Assembly: GCF_902806695.1 (NCBI RefSeq)
Contig: NZ_CADCXN010000102.1
Coordinates: forward strand, 1-64,000
DNA from: Candidatus Methylobacter favarea
Lineage (GTDB): Bacteria > Pseudomonadota > Gammaproteobacteria > Methylococcales > Methylomonadaceae
DNA length: 64,000 bases
Reading direction: 5' to 3'
The position numbers and the translations under genes were made by a program. Positions 18,692-30,445 of this stretch are shown in pieces; position 1 is the first letter of the stretch; every line of letters begins with the position of its first letter. The notes beneath the pieces were generated by a model. That model ran no database searches, had not been told where the DNA came from, and was given only the letters and a program-made list of their open reading frames with translations.

Positions 18692-19162
18692 GTGAGTATC
18701 AATGCTACGCTGATTGGACAAATGATTACCTTTGCGCTTCTGGTATGGTTTACCATGAAGTACATATGGCCGCCGTTATTTGACTCTTTAGAAGCACGTA
18801 GAAAGAAAATTGCTGACGGTCTAGCTGCGGCTGAAAGAGGTCAGGAAGAAGTAAACCTGGCTGAGAAAAGAGCTAAAGGCGTTTTAAATGAAGCAAAAGA
18901 CCAATCTGCAGAGATTGTAACCTCGGCACAAAAACGTGCGAATGAAATTATTGAAGAATCAAAAGACATTGCTAAAAAAGAAGGCGATCGTTTGATTGTC
19001 GCAGCAAAGGCGCAAATTGACCAGGAAGTTCTGCAAACTAAAGAAAGTTTGCGTCAAGAAGTGGCTGCTTTAGCATTAAGTGCGGCAGAGCAGATTCTGA
19101 ATGCTGAAATCGATCAAGCCAGGCATCAGGACATCATAAGCAAAGTCTCCAATCAATTATAA
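18692..19162 (+). CDS. atpF: ATP synthase F0 subunit b
   Basis: The peripheral stalk. The 156-residue product has one N-terminal membrane helix (TLIGQMITFALLVWFTMKYI) followed by a long charged coiled-coil (LAEKRAKGVLNEAKDQ...). It matches E. coli b (156 residues). The start is GTG 18692, following AAGGGG. A single b gene is present, so it must form a homodimer. Confidence 0.95.
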   Translation: MSINATLIGQMITFALLVWFTMKYIWPPLFDSLEARRKKIADGLAAAERGQEEVNLAEKRAKGVLNEAKDQSAEIVTSAQKRANEIIEESKDIAKKEGDRLIVAAKAQIDQEVLQTKESLRQEVAALALSAAEQILNAEIDQARHQDIISKVSNQL

Positions 19163-19185
19163 TCAGTGACAGGAAAAGCAGCATA

Positions 19186-19719
19186 ATGAGCGAGTTGGCA
19201 ACATTGGCAAGACCTTATGCGGCGGCGGTGTTTAAAAGAGCTAAAGAGAGTGGGTCTACTGTAAAGTGGTCCGAAAGTTTGGCGTTTATGTCGGCTGTCC
19301 TGAATGATAAAGGTATGTCTGCGGTAATTGATAACCCAAAAGTAAGCAACGACAGGTTATCAACGCTAATGCTTGACATATGCCAGGGAAGGCTTGATAA
19401 AGAGGGTGAAAATTTTCTGAAATTACTGGTTCAGAACAACCGCTTAACCCTAATACCTTATATAGACAAGATTTTCGAGGAATATAAAGCAGCAGATGAA
19501 GGTTATGTCGAAGTGGAAGTATTTACGGCTTTTGCCTTCTCTGAAGAGGAAAATCTTAAGTTGATTTCAGCACTTGAAAAAAAACTGGGCAAAAAAGTCC
19601 ATATGAAAATAAGCGTGGACAAGTCATTAATTGGCGGCGTTCTGGTACGAGCAGGCGATAGGGTAATTGACGGGTCTATCAGAGGCCAGCTTCAACATAT
19701 GCAAAAGATTCTACAGTGA
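19186..19719 (+). CDS. atpH: ATP synthase F1 subunit delta
   Basis: The 177-residue delta (OSCP) subunit joins the F1 head to the b stalk. The N-terminal [14 protein letters not shown] and the C-terminal signature [20 protein letters not shown] are the family marks. The stop overlaps nothing; atpA follows 16 bp later. Confidence 0.95.
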   Translation: MSELATLARPYAAAVFKRAKESGSTVKWSESLAFMSAVLNDKGMSAVIDNPKVSNDRLSTLMLDICQGRLDKEGENFLKLLVQNNRLTLIPYIDKIFEEYKAADEGYVEVEVFTAFAFSEEENLKLISALEKKLGKKVHMKISVDKSLIGGVLVRAGDRVIDGSIRGQLQHMQKILQ

Positions 19720-19735
19720 GAGTGAGAAAAAGCAC

Positions 19736-21277
19736 ATGCAATTAAACCCGGCTGAAATAAGTGATCTCATTAGAAAGAAGATCGAAAACTTCGACCTCAG
19801 CGCTGAAGCGCATACAGAAGGCACCGTGGTCAGCGTAACTGACGGTATAGTCAGAGTCCATGGTCTTTCGGAAGCCATGCAGGGTGAAATGCTGGAATTC
19901 CCCGGCAATACCTTTGGGATGGCACTCAATCTTGAAAGAGACTCGGTTGGGGCTGTGGTATTGGGCTCCTATCAGCACATTTCTGAAGGCGATACTGTAA
20001 AGTGTACCGGAAAAATTCTCGAAGTGCCTGTGGGTGAAGCTTTACTGGGCCGCGTCGTTGATGCGCTGGGTAATCCTATTGACGGCAAAGGTGCTGTAGC
20101 TACTACGGAAAAATCGCCTATTGAAAAAATTGCCCCCGGCGTTATTGCCAGGCAATCGGTAGATCAGCCGGTTCAAATCGGACTCAAGTCTATTGATGCG
20201 ATGATTCCGATCGGCAGGGGGCAACGCGAATTGATTATTGGCGACAGACAAACCGGTAAAACAGCTATTGCGGTTGATGCCATCATTAATCAAAAAGGTA
20301 CAGGCATTAAATGTATCTATGTAGCGATTGGCCAAAAACGTTCATCCATTGCCAATGTGGTTCGGAAACTGGAAGAACATGGTGCCATGGATCATACTAT
20401 TATTGTGACGGCATCCGCGTCTGAATCAGCCGCATTGCAATTTATTGCCCCTTACACAGGCTGTTCGATGGGTGAGTTTTTTAGAGATCGTGGTGAAGAT
20501 GCACTGATTATTTATGATGATTTGACTAAACAGGCATGGGCTTATCGCCAGGTTTCATTATTGTTGCGCCGTCCGCCTGGCCGTGAAGCCTATCCAGGAG
20601 ACGTGTTCTATCTGCATTCGCGCTTACTGGAAAGGGCATCGCGTATTAATGCCGCTGAGGTAGAAAAACTGACTGGTGGTAAAGTTAAAGGAAAAACAGG
20701 CTCGTTAACGGCATTACCTATTATTGAAACACAAGGTGGAGACGTCTCGGCATTCGTGCCGACAAATGTAATTTCCATTACTGACGGTCAAATTTTTCTG
20801 GAAAGCAGTTTATTTAACTCGGGTATTCGCCCGGCTGTGAACGCCGGTTTATCCGTTTCGCGCGTTGGGGGCGCGGCACAGACCAAGATTATCAAGAAGT
20901 TGGGCGGAGGAATACGCCTGGATTTGGCGCAATATCGTGAGCTGGCCGCGTTTGCACAGTTCGCCTCCGATCTGGATGAAAATACCCGCAAGCAGATTGA
21001 ACGCGGTCAACGTGTCACTGAGCTGATGAAGCAGAATCAATATTCGCCGATGTCGGTTGCGCAAATGGCGGTTTCTCTGTTTGCTGCCAATGAAGGCTTT
21101 CTTGATGGCATAGAAGTTAACAAAGTACTGGCTTTTGAAGCAGCTTTACAGTTGTACATGAAATCAGAACATGCTGAATTAATGAATAACATTAATGCGA
21201 CGGGCGATTTTAGTGATGAAATAAAGCAGGGTATGCTAACCGCTATCCAGACTTTTATTAAAACTCATAGCTGGTAA
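19736..21277 (+). CDS. atpA: ATP synthase F1 subunit alpha
   Basis: The non-catalytic nucleotide-binding subunit. From ATG 19736 the product is 513 residues, exactly the E. coli length; an upstream in-frame start at 19667 lies inside atpH and is not used. The P-loop is [17 protein letters not shown] and the signature [17 protein letters not shown] is present. N-terminal [16 protein letters not shown] is the delta-binding segment. Confidence 0.97.
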   Translation: MQLNPAEISDLIRKKIENFDLSAEAHTEGTVVSVTDGIVRVHGLSEAMQGEMLEFPGNTFGMALNLERDSVGAVVLGSYQHISEGDTVKCTGKILEVPVGEALLGRVVDALGNPIDGKGAVATTEKSPIEKIAPGVIARQSVDQPVQIGLKSIDAMIPIGRGQRELIIGDRQTGKTAIAVDAIINQKGTGIKCIYVAIGQKRSSIANVVRKLEEHGAMDHTIIVTASASESAALQFIAPYTGCSMGEFFRDRGEDALIIYDDLTKQAWAYRQVSLLLRRPPGREAYPGDVFYLHSRLLERASRINAAEVEKLTGGKVKGKTGSLTALPIIETQGGDVSAFVPTNVISITDGQIFLESSLFNSGIRPAVNAGLSVSRVGGAAQTKIIKKLGGGIRLDLAQYRELAAFAQFASDLDENTRKQIERGQRVTELMKQNQYSPMSVAQMAVSLFAANEGFLDGIEVNKVLAFEAALQLYMKSEHAELMNNINATGDFSDEIKQGMLTAIQTFIKTHSW

Positions 21278-21287
21278 GGGACTATAC

Positions 21288-22151
21288 ATGGCTGTTGGTA
21301 AAGAAATCCGCACAAAAATCGGGAGTATCAAGAATACTCAAAAGATCACTCGGGCAATGGAAATGGTTGCTGCAAGTAAAATGCGCAAGACCAAAGACAG
21401 AATGCAGGCCACCCGTCCCTACTCTAAAAAAATCGGCCGGATTATCAGGCATTTGGCCCACGCAAATCCCGAGTATAAGCATCCTTTTCTTATTGTCCGG
21501 GAAGTTAAACGGGTGGGAATTATTATTGTAAGCTCTGATAGAGGTTTATGCGGCGGACTGAATTCAAATTTATTCAGAAAAACGCTGAGCCAATTAATGG
21601 ACTGGGAAAAGGCAAATGTTGAGGTAGATGTTTGCACTATCGGTACCAAAGCCTCGGTTTTTTTTAGTAATCTGAGAGCGCATTTGATCGGCCAGGTTTC
21701 CAAACTCGGCGATACCCCGCATTTGCAGGACATTGTCGGCATTATCAAGATTATGCTCGATGCATATGGCGAAGGCAAGATTGATGAATTGTATCTGGTC
21801 AGCAACGAATTTGTGAATACCATGACTCAACGGCCTAACATTGAAAAGCTGATTCCTGTAGTGGCCGGCGAACTTGAAGAAAGGCTAAGCGGCCATTGGG
21901 ACTATCTCTATGAACCTGATGCCAGGGAAGTTCTGGATCATCTATTGACTCGCTATATCGAATCCATAGTCTATCAGGGCGTTGTTGAAAACAATGCCAG
22001 CGAACAGGCAGCCCGAATGGTCGCCATGAAGAGTGCTTCAGATAATGCCGGAAATCTGATTGCCGAGTTGCAGCTGATTTACAATAAAGCCAGGCAGGCC
22101 GCTATCACCCAGGAAATTTCCGAAATTGTCGGTGGTGCTTCTGCTGTTTAA
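21288..22151 (+). CDS. atpG: ATP synthase F1 subunit gamma
   Basis: The rotating central shaft, 287 residues (E. coli 287). The N-terminal helix [20 protein letters not shown] and the C-terminal helix with the signature [15 protein letters not shown] are conserved. The gap to atpA is 10 bp. Confidence 0.96.
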   Translation: MAVGKEIRTKIGSIKNTQKITRAMEMVAASKMRKTKDRMQATRPYSKKIGRIIRHLAHANPEYKHPFLIVREVKRVGIIIVSSDRGLCGGLNSNLFRKTLSQLMDWEKANVEVDVCTIGTKASVFFSNLRAHLIGQVSKLGDTPHLQDIVGIIKIMLDAYGEGKIDELYLVSNEFVNTMTQRPNIEKLIPVVAGELEERLSGHWDYLYEPDAREVLDHLLTRYIESIVYQGVVENNASEQAARMVAMKSASDNAGNLIAELQLIYNKARQAAITQEISEIVGGASAV

Positions 22152-22171
22152 GCCCAAGCAAAACAAATTAA

Positions 22172-23572
<1,401 letters not shown>

Positions 23573-23622
23573 TACGTGTATTTCCTGCCTTAAGGCGGAG
23601 AACAGATTGAACAGGAAATCCA

Positions 23623-24045
23623 ATGACTATGACCATACATGTAGACATCGTAAGTGCGGAACGCGAGATATTTTCGGGGCTCGCGGAAATGGTATTCGCT
23701 CCGGCTGAACTGGGCGAAGTGGGCATATCGCCTCGGCATGCTCCCTTAATAACCAGGCTTAGACCCGGCGAAGTCAGGGTAAAAGTAAAGGATAACGAAA
23801 ATTATCCTTTCTATGTATCCGGAGGTATGCTGGAAGTACAGCCTCATCTGGTGACTATTCTGGCTGACACAGCGATCAGAGCCAAAGACATTGATGAAGC
23901 AGCGGCGCTGGAGGCCAAAACCAGAGCTGAAGAAGCTCTGGCGGATAAGTCAGGTAAAATTGATTATGCAACAGCTCAGGCGCAATTAGCTCAGGCTGTC
24001 ATGCAATTAAGAACCCTTGAAAGACTTAGAAAACGCGGCGGATAA
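23623..24045 (+). CDS. atpC: ATP synthase F1 subunit epsilon
   Basis: The 140-residue epsilon subunit couples rotor and catalysis and can inhibit hydrolysis through its C-terminal helices. The beta-sandwich domain begins [15 protein letters not shown], with the [18 protein letters not shown] motif. It is last in the operon; a strong terminator follows within 25 bp. Confidence 0.95.
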   Translation: MTMTIHVDIVSAEREIFSGLAEMVFAPAELGEVGISPRHAPLITRLRPGEVRVKVKDNENYPFYVSGGMLEVQPHLVTILADTAIRAKDIDEAAALEAKTRAEEALADKSGKIDYATAQAQLAQAVMQLRTLERLRKRGG

Positions 24046-24068
24046 AACTGATGGGCTCAGGCCTTTTT

Positions 24069-24109
24069 AAAAAGCCCGGTAACGGATCGCTGCGTTATCG
24101 GGCTTTTTT
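24069..24109 (+). terminator. Rho-independent terminator after atpC
   Basis: A hairpin with the arms AAAAGCCCGGTAACG and CGTTATCGGGCTTTT, an 8-nt loop and a run of T residues. It closes the atp operon and separates it from glmU. Confidence 0.85.
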
Positions 24110-24126
24110 GGTTAACGGAAATTGAA

Positions 24127-25497
24127 ATGAAAATAACAACTATTATTCTTGCTGCGGGGAAAGGAACGCGTATGCGTTCAGAGAAGCCGAAAATTTTGCA
24201 TAAAATTGCCAATAGATCACTGTTGCGGCATGTTTATGACATGAGCTGCAGATTGGAAAACAATAGTATCCATATTGTTTACGGCCATGGTGCGGAACTT
24301 GTAAGACTCGCATTAAGGGATCTAGAGGCCGGCTGGATTGAACAAAAACAGCAGTTAGGCACAGGACATGCCGTACTGCAGGCTAATGACCAGATAGCGG
24401 ATACAGATACCGTATTAATACTTTATGGCGATGTGCCTTTATTGAAACTTTCAACAGTAAAACAATTAATATCGCATGTAAACGAAGAGTCTCTTGCCCT
24501 GCTTACCGTGAATCTTCAAAACCCCAAAGGTTATGGCAGAATAATCAGAAATGCGCTGGGTCATGTTATAAAAATTGTCGAAGAAAAAGACGCTTCCAAT
24601 AGTGAAAGATTAATTAATGAAGTTAACACCGGTATTATGGCTGTTAAAGGCGACAAATTAAAAAAATGGCTGGGGCGGTTAAGTAATAGCAATGTCCAAG
24701 GTGAATATTATCTGACTGATATTATTGAAATGGCTGTTGCCGAGCAAGTCGCTATTGTAACGAGCCAGCCGGATACTGAAGATGAGGTGTTGGGAGTTAA
24801 TGATCGGCTGCAATTAAGCTACCTGGAACGGGTATATCAGATGGAGCAGGCTAATTTATTGATGGAACAGGGGGTTACTCTCAAAGATCCGTTGCGTTTT
24901 GATCTCCGAGGCACAATAGAATCGTTAGGGCATGATATAGAAATTGATATTAATGTAATTCTGGAAGGGAAAAACAGTATCGGTAATAATGTTAAAATAG
25001 GTGCCAATACGCATATTAAAAATTCCATTATTGGCAATAATGTAGAAATTCTGGCCAACTGCATTATTGAGGATGCCGTCATAGGACAAGGCAGTAGAAT
25101 TGGCCCTTATGCCAGATTGAGACCGGAAAGCATTTTAGCCGAAGATGTCCATATCGGGAATTTTGTAGAAATCAAGAAATCATCGATAGCTGAAGGCAGC
25201 AAAATAAATCATTTGAGCTATATTGGAGATACTACCGTAGGCAGTCATGTCAACATTGGCGCAGGTACCATCACCTGCAATTATGACGGAGTCAACAAAT
25301 TTAGAACTATAATTGAAGATGGGGCCTTTATCGGCTCAGATACGCAGTTAGTGGCTCCGGTAACCATTGGAAAAAATGCCACGATAGGTGCCGGATCAAC
25401 AATAACCAGAGACAGCCCTGAAAATCAGTTAACCTTAAGCAGAGTAAATCAGGTTTCAGTTACAGGATGGCAGCGGCCCGTTAAACAGGAAAAGTAA
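24127..25497 (+). CDS. glmU: Bifunctional GlmU (GlcN-1-P acetyltransferase / GlcNAc-1-P uridyltransferase)
   Basis: Makes UDP-GlcNAc for peptidoglycan and lipopolysaccharide. The 456-residue product has the N-terminal uridyltransferase loop [20 protein letters not shown]. From about residue 250 it has a left-handed beta-helix of hexapeptide repeats for acetyl transfer ([13 protein letters not shown]...). The C-terminal catalytic loop is [16 protein letters not shown]. The start lies only 18 bp past the terminator, and glmS follows after 1 bp. Confidence 0.97.
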   Translation: MKITTIILAAGKGTRMRSEKPKILHKIANRSLLRHVYDMSCRLENNSIHIVYGHGAELVRLALRDLEAGWIEQKQQLGTGHAVLQANDQIADTDTVLILYGDVPLLKLSTVKQLISHVNEESLALLTVNLQNPKGYGRIIRNALGHVIKIVEEKDASNSERLINEVNTGIMAVKGDKLKKWLGRLSNSNVQGEYYLTDIIEMAVAEQVAIVTSQPDTEDEVLGVNDRLQLSYLERVYQMEQANLLMEQGVTLKDPLRFDLRGTIESLGHDIEIDINVILEGKNSIGNNVKIGANTHIKNSIIGNNVEILANCIIEDAVIGQGSRIGPYARLRPESILAEDVHIGNFVEIKKSSIAEGSKINHLSYIGDTTVGSHVNIGAGTITCNYDGVNKFRTIIEDGAFIGSDTQLVAPVTIGKNATIGAGSTITRDSPENQLTLSRVNQVSVTGWQRPVKQEK

Positions 25498-25498
25498 T

Positions 25499-27328
25499 AT
25501 GTGTGGAATTGTAGGTGGGGTAGCCCAGCGAAATGTAGTGCCAATTTTACTGGAAGGATTAAGGCGACTTGAATATCGCGGTTATGATTCGGCGGGATTG
25601 GCGGTAATCAATAATCAAACTCTGTACCGGAAACGGGAATTGGGTAAGGTTAAAGGCCTTGAGGCCTTGCTGAATGCCGATCCAATTGCCGGCAATATCG
25701 GCATTGCCCATACCCGGTGGGCGACGCACGGCAAACCCAGTACTGCAAATGCCCACCCGCATATATGCCGAAATAAAGTAGCTGTAGTGCATAATGGGAT
25801 CATTGAAAACCATGATAAATTAAGAGGCGTGCAGTTACAGAATGGCTATGAATTCACATCGCAAACCGATACCGAAGTTATTGGGCATGAAATTTTTGAA
25901 GCCATGCAATCTGCGCATGGACTATTAAACGCCGTTAAAAAGACCATAAAAAAACTTGAGGGCGCCTATGCCCTGGGAATAATAAGTACTGAAAATCCCG
26001 ATACCCTGATAGCCTGTAGAAAAGGCAGTCCGTTAGTTATCGGTGTCGGGATTGAGGAATATTTTATCGCCTCGGATGTGGCCGCATTGCTGCCGATTAC
26101 GCAGCGATTCATCTTTATGGAAGACGGCGATATAGCCGCATTAACCATAAACGAAGTGGTTATTTATGATGCGAATGATCAGCTTGTTACGCGCCCGATA
26201 AAAGAAAGCCAGTTAAAAGCCGATGCGGTCGATAAAGGTGATTATCGCCATTATATGCTGAAGGAAATTTATGAACAGCCTTTTGCTATTTCCCAAGCCC
26301 TGGAAGGCAGATTTATCAATAACCGCTTGCAGGAAAATTCATTTGGACATAATGCGCCTGAAGTTTTTAATAACATAAAAGCAATTCAAATTTTAGCATG
26401 CGGTACCAGTTATCATGCCGGTATGGTCGCACGGTACTGGTTTGAAAAACTGGCCAGGGTGCCTTGCAATATTGAAGTGGCCAGTGAATTTCGCTACCGA
26501 AAGCCGGTATTGGCAGCTGGTGCCCTGGTCATTACGATTTCCCAATCTGGTGAAACAGCAGATACACTGGCAGCCTTGCAAGAGGCTAAAAAATTGGGAG
26601 CCAAATATTCTCTGACCATCTGTAATGTGCCGGAAAGCTCATTAGTCAGAGAATCTGATCTGGTTTTGATGACGCGTGCGGGGCCTGAAATAGGCGTAGC
26701 ATCAACAAAAGCATTTACTACCCAGCTTGTGACGTTAATGTTGTTAGTTATTGCTGTTGGAAGAAGATTTCATTTGACAGAAGAATTAGAGAACAAAATC
26801 ACTTCTCAATTGTTCAGTTTGCCTGGAAAAATTGAAAAAGCATTGGAATTGAACGATGAAATCAAGGCACTATCTGAGCAGTTTGCAGAAAGACAGCATG
26901 CGCTATTCCTCGGCAGAGGAACGCATTACCCGATAGCCATGGAAGGTGCGCTCAAATTGAAGGAAATTTCCTATATTCATGCAGAAGCGTATCCGGCCGG
27001 CGAGTTAAAGCATGGGCCGCTAGCTCTAATAGATGCGGATATGCCCGTTATTACTGTGGCACCGAATAATAGCTTGCTTGAAAAACTTAAATCTAACATT
27101 CAGGAAGTCAGTGCACGCGGCGGACAACTGATTGTTTTTATGGATGAAACTTTAGTATCGGCCAGTGACGAGAATGTACAGATTGTAAAGGTGCCGCAAG
27201 TTGAAAACGAAATTGCGCCCATCGTCTACGTCGTACCCTTGCAGCTATTGGCCTATCATGTCGCCGTTTTAAAAGGTACCGATGTCGATCAGCCCAGAAA
27301 TCTGGCAAAGTCTGTTACTGTAGAATAG
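25499..27328 (+). CDS. glmS: Glutamine-fructose-6-phosphate aminotransferase
   Basis: Makes glucosamine-6-phosphate from fructose-6-phosphate and glutamine, the first committed step to UDP-GlcNAc. The 609-residue product (E. coli 609) starts MCGIVGG, exposing the catalytic Cys after Met removal. Two SIS sugar-isomerase domains follow ([37 protein letters not shown]), and the end is [11 protein letters not shown]. It is co-transcribed with glmU. I see no glmS ribozyme, as expected outside Gram-positives. Confidence 0.97.
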   Translation: MCGIVGGVAQRNVVPILLEGLRRLEYRGYDSAGLAVINNQTLYRKRELGKVKGLEALLNADPIAGNIGIAHTRWATHGKPSTANAHPHICRNKVAVVHNGIIENHDKLRGVQLQNGYEFTSQTDTEVIGHEIFEAMQSAHGLLNAVKKTIKKLEGAYALGIISTENPDTLIACRKGSPLVIGVGIEEYFIASDVAALLPITQRFIFMEDGDIAALTINEVVIYDANDQLVTRPIKESQLKADAVDKGDYRHYMLKEIYEQPFAISQALEGRFINNRLQENSFGHNAPEVFNNIKAIQILACGTSYHAGMVARYWFEKLARVPCNIEVASEFRYRKPVLAAGALVITISQSGETADTLAALQEAKKLGAKYSLTICNVPESSLVRESDLVLMTRAGPEIGVASTKAFTTQLVTLMLLVIAVGRRFHLTEELENKITSQLFSLPGKIEKALELNDEIKALSEQFAERQHALFLGRGTHYPIAMEGALKLKEISYIHAEAYPAGELKHGPLALIDADMPVITVAPNNSLLEKLKSNIQEVSARGGQLIVFMDETLVSASDENVQIVKVPQVENEIAPIVYVVPLQLLAYHVAVLKGTDVDQPRNLAKSVTVE

Positions 27329-27483
27329 AAAATATTTTTAATACACGACCCCTTGGTTTTTCGCGCTACACCTAAGCCTGGATATTTTGGAACCATGAAT
27401 AGGTTATTGCTAACTTATTTTTGATCCGCATTTTGCAAGAAGCTGTTAACCAAGAATTTTCGTCATTCTTTATAATTAAAGAC

Positions 27484-28104
27484 ATGGTTTATAGCGAAGA
27501 ATTTTTTATTCTGGCAAATCAGTTAATCAATGCCGGCCGCTTTATTGACAGCAAAGGCTGGGTGCCGGCAACCAGCGGTAATTTTTCTGCGCGGCTGTCT
27601 GATGGAACCATTGCCATCACGGTTTCAGGCGTACATAAAGGACATTTAAAACCGGAAGACATCATGCTGATTGATGCTGACGCCAATTCTCTGGACAACA
27701 AAAAACCGTCGGCTGAAGCCGTGCTGCACACCTCGCTTTATAAACGTTTTCCGCAAATTCAATCGATATTGCACCCCCATCCGATCAATGCCACGCTGGT
27801 CTCAAGAATTTTCAGAACTGAAATCATATTGGAGAATTATGAGCTGTTAAAAGCATTAAATGATATTAATAGCCATGAAAGCCGGGTAGTAATACCGATT
27901 TTTGCCAATGACCAAAACATTCCGCGTTTAGCTGAACAAGTAGACCAGTATATGGTCAACAAAAATATGAGTCCTGCCTATTTGATTGCCGGGCATGGGC
28001 TTTATAGCTGGGGAAATTCTGTAAACGAAACCTTGCGTCATCTTGAGGCGCTGGATTTTTTATTTGAGTGTGAACTACGACTGCGCGGGGTTAAAAACCA
28101 ATGA
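27484..28104 (+). CDS. mtnB: Methylthioribulose-1-phosphate dehydratase
   Basis: A class II aldolase-fold zinc enzyme of the methionine salvage pathway that dehydrates 5-methylthioribulose-1-phosphate. From ATG 27484 it has 206 residues, close to the family's 200-210. An upstream TTG (27421) is in frame but gives a non-conserved extension. The motif WVPATSGNFSARLSDG, the zinc-site ILHPHPINATLVSR and the C-terminal AGHGLYSWG are visible. It overlaps mtnD by ATGA. Confidence 0.92.
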   Translation: MVYSEEFFILANQLINAGRFIDSKGWVPATSGNFSARLSDGTIAITVSGVHKGHLKPEDIMLIDADANSLDNKKPSAEAVLHTSLYKRFPQIQSILHPHPINATLVSRIFRTEIILENYELLKALNDINSHESRVVIPIFANDQNIPRLAEQVDQYMVNKNMSPAYLIAGHGLYSWGNSVNETLRHLEALDFLFECELRLRGVKNQ

Positions 28105-28658
28105 GTGTATTAACTGTTTATTCTGATAACCAGCCCCAGCAAGGTCAACGCTACACTGATTTTGCCGCTATACAGGACCAGCTTAAAATTATAAATGTAC
28201 AATTTGAGCGATGGACTGCCAAGTGCGAATTATCGGCCGATGCAGATCAGGAGACAGCAATAGCAGCCTACCATGACTCCATAGAAAGCTTGAAACAGCG
28301 CTATGGTTTTCGGTCTGTTGACGTGGTCAGTCTGAATCCGAATCATCCTGAAAAAGCGGCGTTTCGGCAAAAGTTTCTGGCTGAGCACATTCATGAGGAT
28401 TTTGAAGTTCGCTTTTTTGTTGAAGGTTCCGGATTATTTTACTTACATGTCGATGGCAAAGTGTATGCGGTGCTGTGCCAAAAAGGCGATTTAATCAGCG
28501 TACCCGCCAATACTACTCACTGGTTTGATATGGGCGAAAATCCGCGGTTTGTGTGTATACGCCTGTTCACCAAGCCGGATGGCTGGGTAGCTGATTTTAC
28601 CGGCAGTGACATTTCCACCTGTTTTCCTACATTTGATCAATATATTACCCAAATGTGA
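28101..28658 (+). CDS. mtnD: Acireductone dioxygenase
   Basis: A metal-dependent cupin (Fe or Ni form) that cleaves acireductone to 4-methylthio-2-oxobutanoate and formate, or off pathway with nickel. The 185-residue product has the metal site HIHEDFEVRFFVEGSGLFYL and a second His in PANTTHWFDMGENP. It overlaps both neighbours by 4 bp, so expression is likely tightly coupled. Confidence 0.93.
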   Translation: MSVLTVYSDNQPQQGQRYTDFAAIQDQLKIINVQFERWTAKCELSADADQETAIAAYHDSIESLKQRYGFRSVDVVSLNPNHPEKAAFRQKFLAEHIHEDFEVRFFVEGSGLFYLHVDGKVYAVLCQKGDLISVPANTTHWFDMGENPRFVCIRLFTKPDGWVADFTGSDISTCFPTFDQYITQM

Positions 28659-29338
28659 TGGTTAAAGCAATTGTTACCGATATTGAAGGCACTACCACAT
28701 CGTTGTGCTTCGTTAAAGAAACGCTGTTCCCTTATGCTCGAGCGCATCTGGGCGAATTTGTCCGTAGCCATGCAACGGATCCGCCTGTTAAAACACTGCT
28801 GGAGGATAGTTGTAAGGAAGTGGGCGTCAAATTGGATACCGAACAGTTAATTCAACAGCTAATACACTGGCTGGATGAAGATAAAAAAGTGACGCCGTTA
28901 AAGTCTCTGCAGGGACTAATATGGGAAAAGGGATATAAACAGGGCGATTTTACAGGCCATCTTTATCAGGATGCAGCAGAAAATCTTAAAGTCTGGAAGG
29001 CTAAAGGAGTAAATTTGTACATTTATTCCTCGGGCTCTATATATGCGCAAAAACTTTTATTCGGACATACTGAATATGGCGATCTAACTTCTTTATTTTC
29101 AGATTATTTTGATACCCACATCGGCGGCAAGAAAGACAAGGAATCCTATAATAAAATAGCTCAAAAGCTGGTTTGTTCGCCTGACAAGCTATTGTTTTTA
29201 TCTGACCTCAAGGAAGAACTCGACGCAGCCAGGGAGGCTGGATTTAATACAATCTGGTTGACTAGAGGTAGTACGCCTGATCCACAGGCTGAACACCGGC
29301 AGATAAATACTTTTGATCAAATCAGCCTTAAAACTTAA
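28655..29338 (+). CDS. mtnC: Enolase-phosphatase E1
   Basis: A bifunctional HAD enzyme of methionine salvage that enolises and dephosphorylates the 2,3-diketo intermediate to acireductone. The 227-residue product shows the nucleophile box VTDIEGTTTSLCFVKETLFP, then YIYSSGSIYAQKLLFGHT and FLSDLKEELDAAREAGFNTI. ATG 28655 overlaps the mtnD stop; the next codon is also ATG and could be the start. MtnA, which feeds this trio, is not in the window. Confidence 0.92.
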   Translation: MMVKAIVTDIEGTTTSLCFVKETLFPYARAHLGEFVRSHATDPPVKTLLEDSCKEVGVKLDTEQLIQQLIHWLDEDKKVTPLKSLQGLIWEKGYKQGDFTGHLYQDAAENLKVWKAKGVNLYIYSSGSIYAQKLLFGHTEYGDLTSLFSDYFDTHIGGKKDKESYNKIAQKLVCSPDKLLFLSDLKEELDAAREAGFNTIWLTRGSTPDPQAEHRQINTFDQISLKT

Positions 29339-29914
29339 GACAGTGAAATCTTAGTAAACGGCAAGCTAATTGACCAGTAACCAGAGAATTATCCGGAAGA
29401 TTTTTAAATAAAAACGTTGTTGCCAAGTCGTTGCCAGCCTATTAGCATCGCGAACTATCAGCCATGCTCCAGCCCGCCTTTGAAGAATGGAAAGTGAATT
29501 ACGGTAACGCCTGAAAAAAGCGCTGCCGCGATGCGGCGACATAAGCACTTCAGGTTTATTCCAGCAATACGCCCACTCTTCCGTCACCTGAAGCTAGCTT
29601 TTGAATTGCAGGGTCGATGTGATTGTGAAATTGCTTAAGTGCTGCTTGCTGCAAAGTCCGCTTTCGTTAAAAGCAGGTGACCTGGCATTAGAAAAACGGC
29701 ATTATTTGCAATCAGGATAGGGAGTATAAACCCTTATGGCAATTGCTTAAGAATCAGCCACGAAAAAAATTCCTAAAGTCAGCCTGTGTGGAGCTTACTT
29801 TGCCATGGGTGGATAGAATTGGTCGAGTTCATGGAAAGTAAACGCCACAAGATTAAAAATACCCTAAACCCGGATACAAGACCATTTCCAAGTTCTCGGA
29901 ATGATTTAATTTAG
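29339..29914. other. Non-coding gap downstream of mtnC
   Basis: About 575 bp between the converging mtnC and the ComEA-like gene. Short ORFs exist on the minus strand but lack a ribosome site and a protein-like composition. I see no RNA gene, clear terminator or repeat. Confidence 0.5.
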
Positions 29915-30205
29915 CTAGTTTGCTTTTTTGCTTTCCTTTGCTTCGGCATCAGCGGAATCAGTTAACAAAATGTCTTTGCGGTTTTTCTCCACGGTTTTTT
30001 CGCCTATGCCGGAAACTTTTGCCAGATCTTCTACAGTTTTGAATTGGCCTTCTTTTTCCCGGTATTTGACAATGGCTTCGGCTTTTTTCTGGCCTATTCC
30101 TGACAGCGATGCAGATATGGTTTTCGCATCAGCCGTATTGATATTTACCGGGGTAGCCTCAACATTGAAGATGCAGAGAGATAATAAAATAAGTAATGTC
30201 TTCAT
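29915..30205 (-). CDS. ComEA-like periplasmic helix-hairpin-helix DNA-binding protein
   Basis: A 96-residue secreted protein with a signal peptide (MKTLLILLSLCIFNVEA). The helix-hairpin-helix pair reads VNINTADAKTISASLSGIGQ and EDLAKVSGIGEKTVEK, the ComEA-type DNA backbone binding unit. It may bind incoming DNA in the periplasm for natural transformation; the Lys/Ala-rich tail is unusual but not diagnostic. No other com gene is nearby, so the role is inferred. Confidence 0.85.
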   Translation of the reverse strand: MKTLLILLSLCIFNVEATPVNINTADAKTISASLSGIGQKKAEAIVKYREKEGQFKTVEDLAKVSGIGEKTVEKNRKDILLTDSADAEAKESKKAN

Positions 30206-30445
30206 AATTTTCCCTTAAGTAAAATAGCGAAAAAATTTACGAATAGTCTCGTTATCGATAACCAGAATAATTTTGATCTATTCACTAAAAGTCTAGTGAT
30301 TTGTCTGTGAAATACAAATTTTGAGAAGGCAAAAATCACTGCCTGCTACTGAAACCTTCACTTTTTTACAGTATCCTGTTCATATAAATTTATACCAGCA
30401 AACAAAAGCTGTTTGCGCCAGGTTTTTTTAATAACCTACAATCGC

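Noticed and set aside
29366-29587. 73-codon minus-strand ORF in the gap after mtnC
   Set aside because: No Shine-Dalgarno, Trp/Arg-rich composition and no recognisable pattern.
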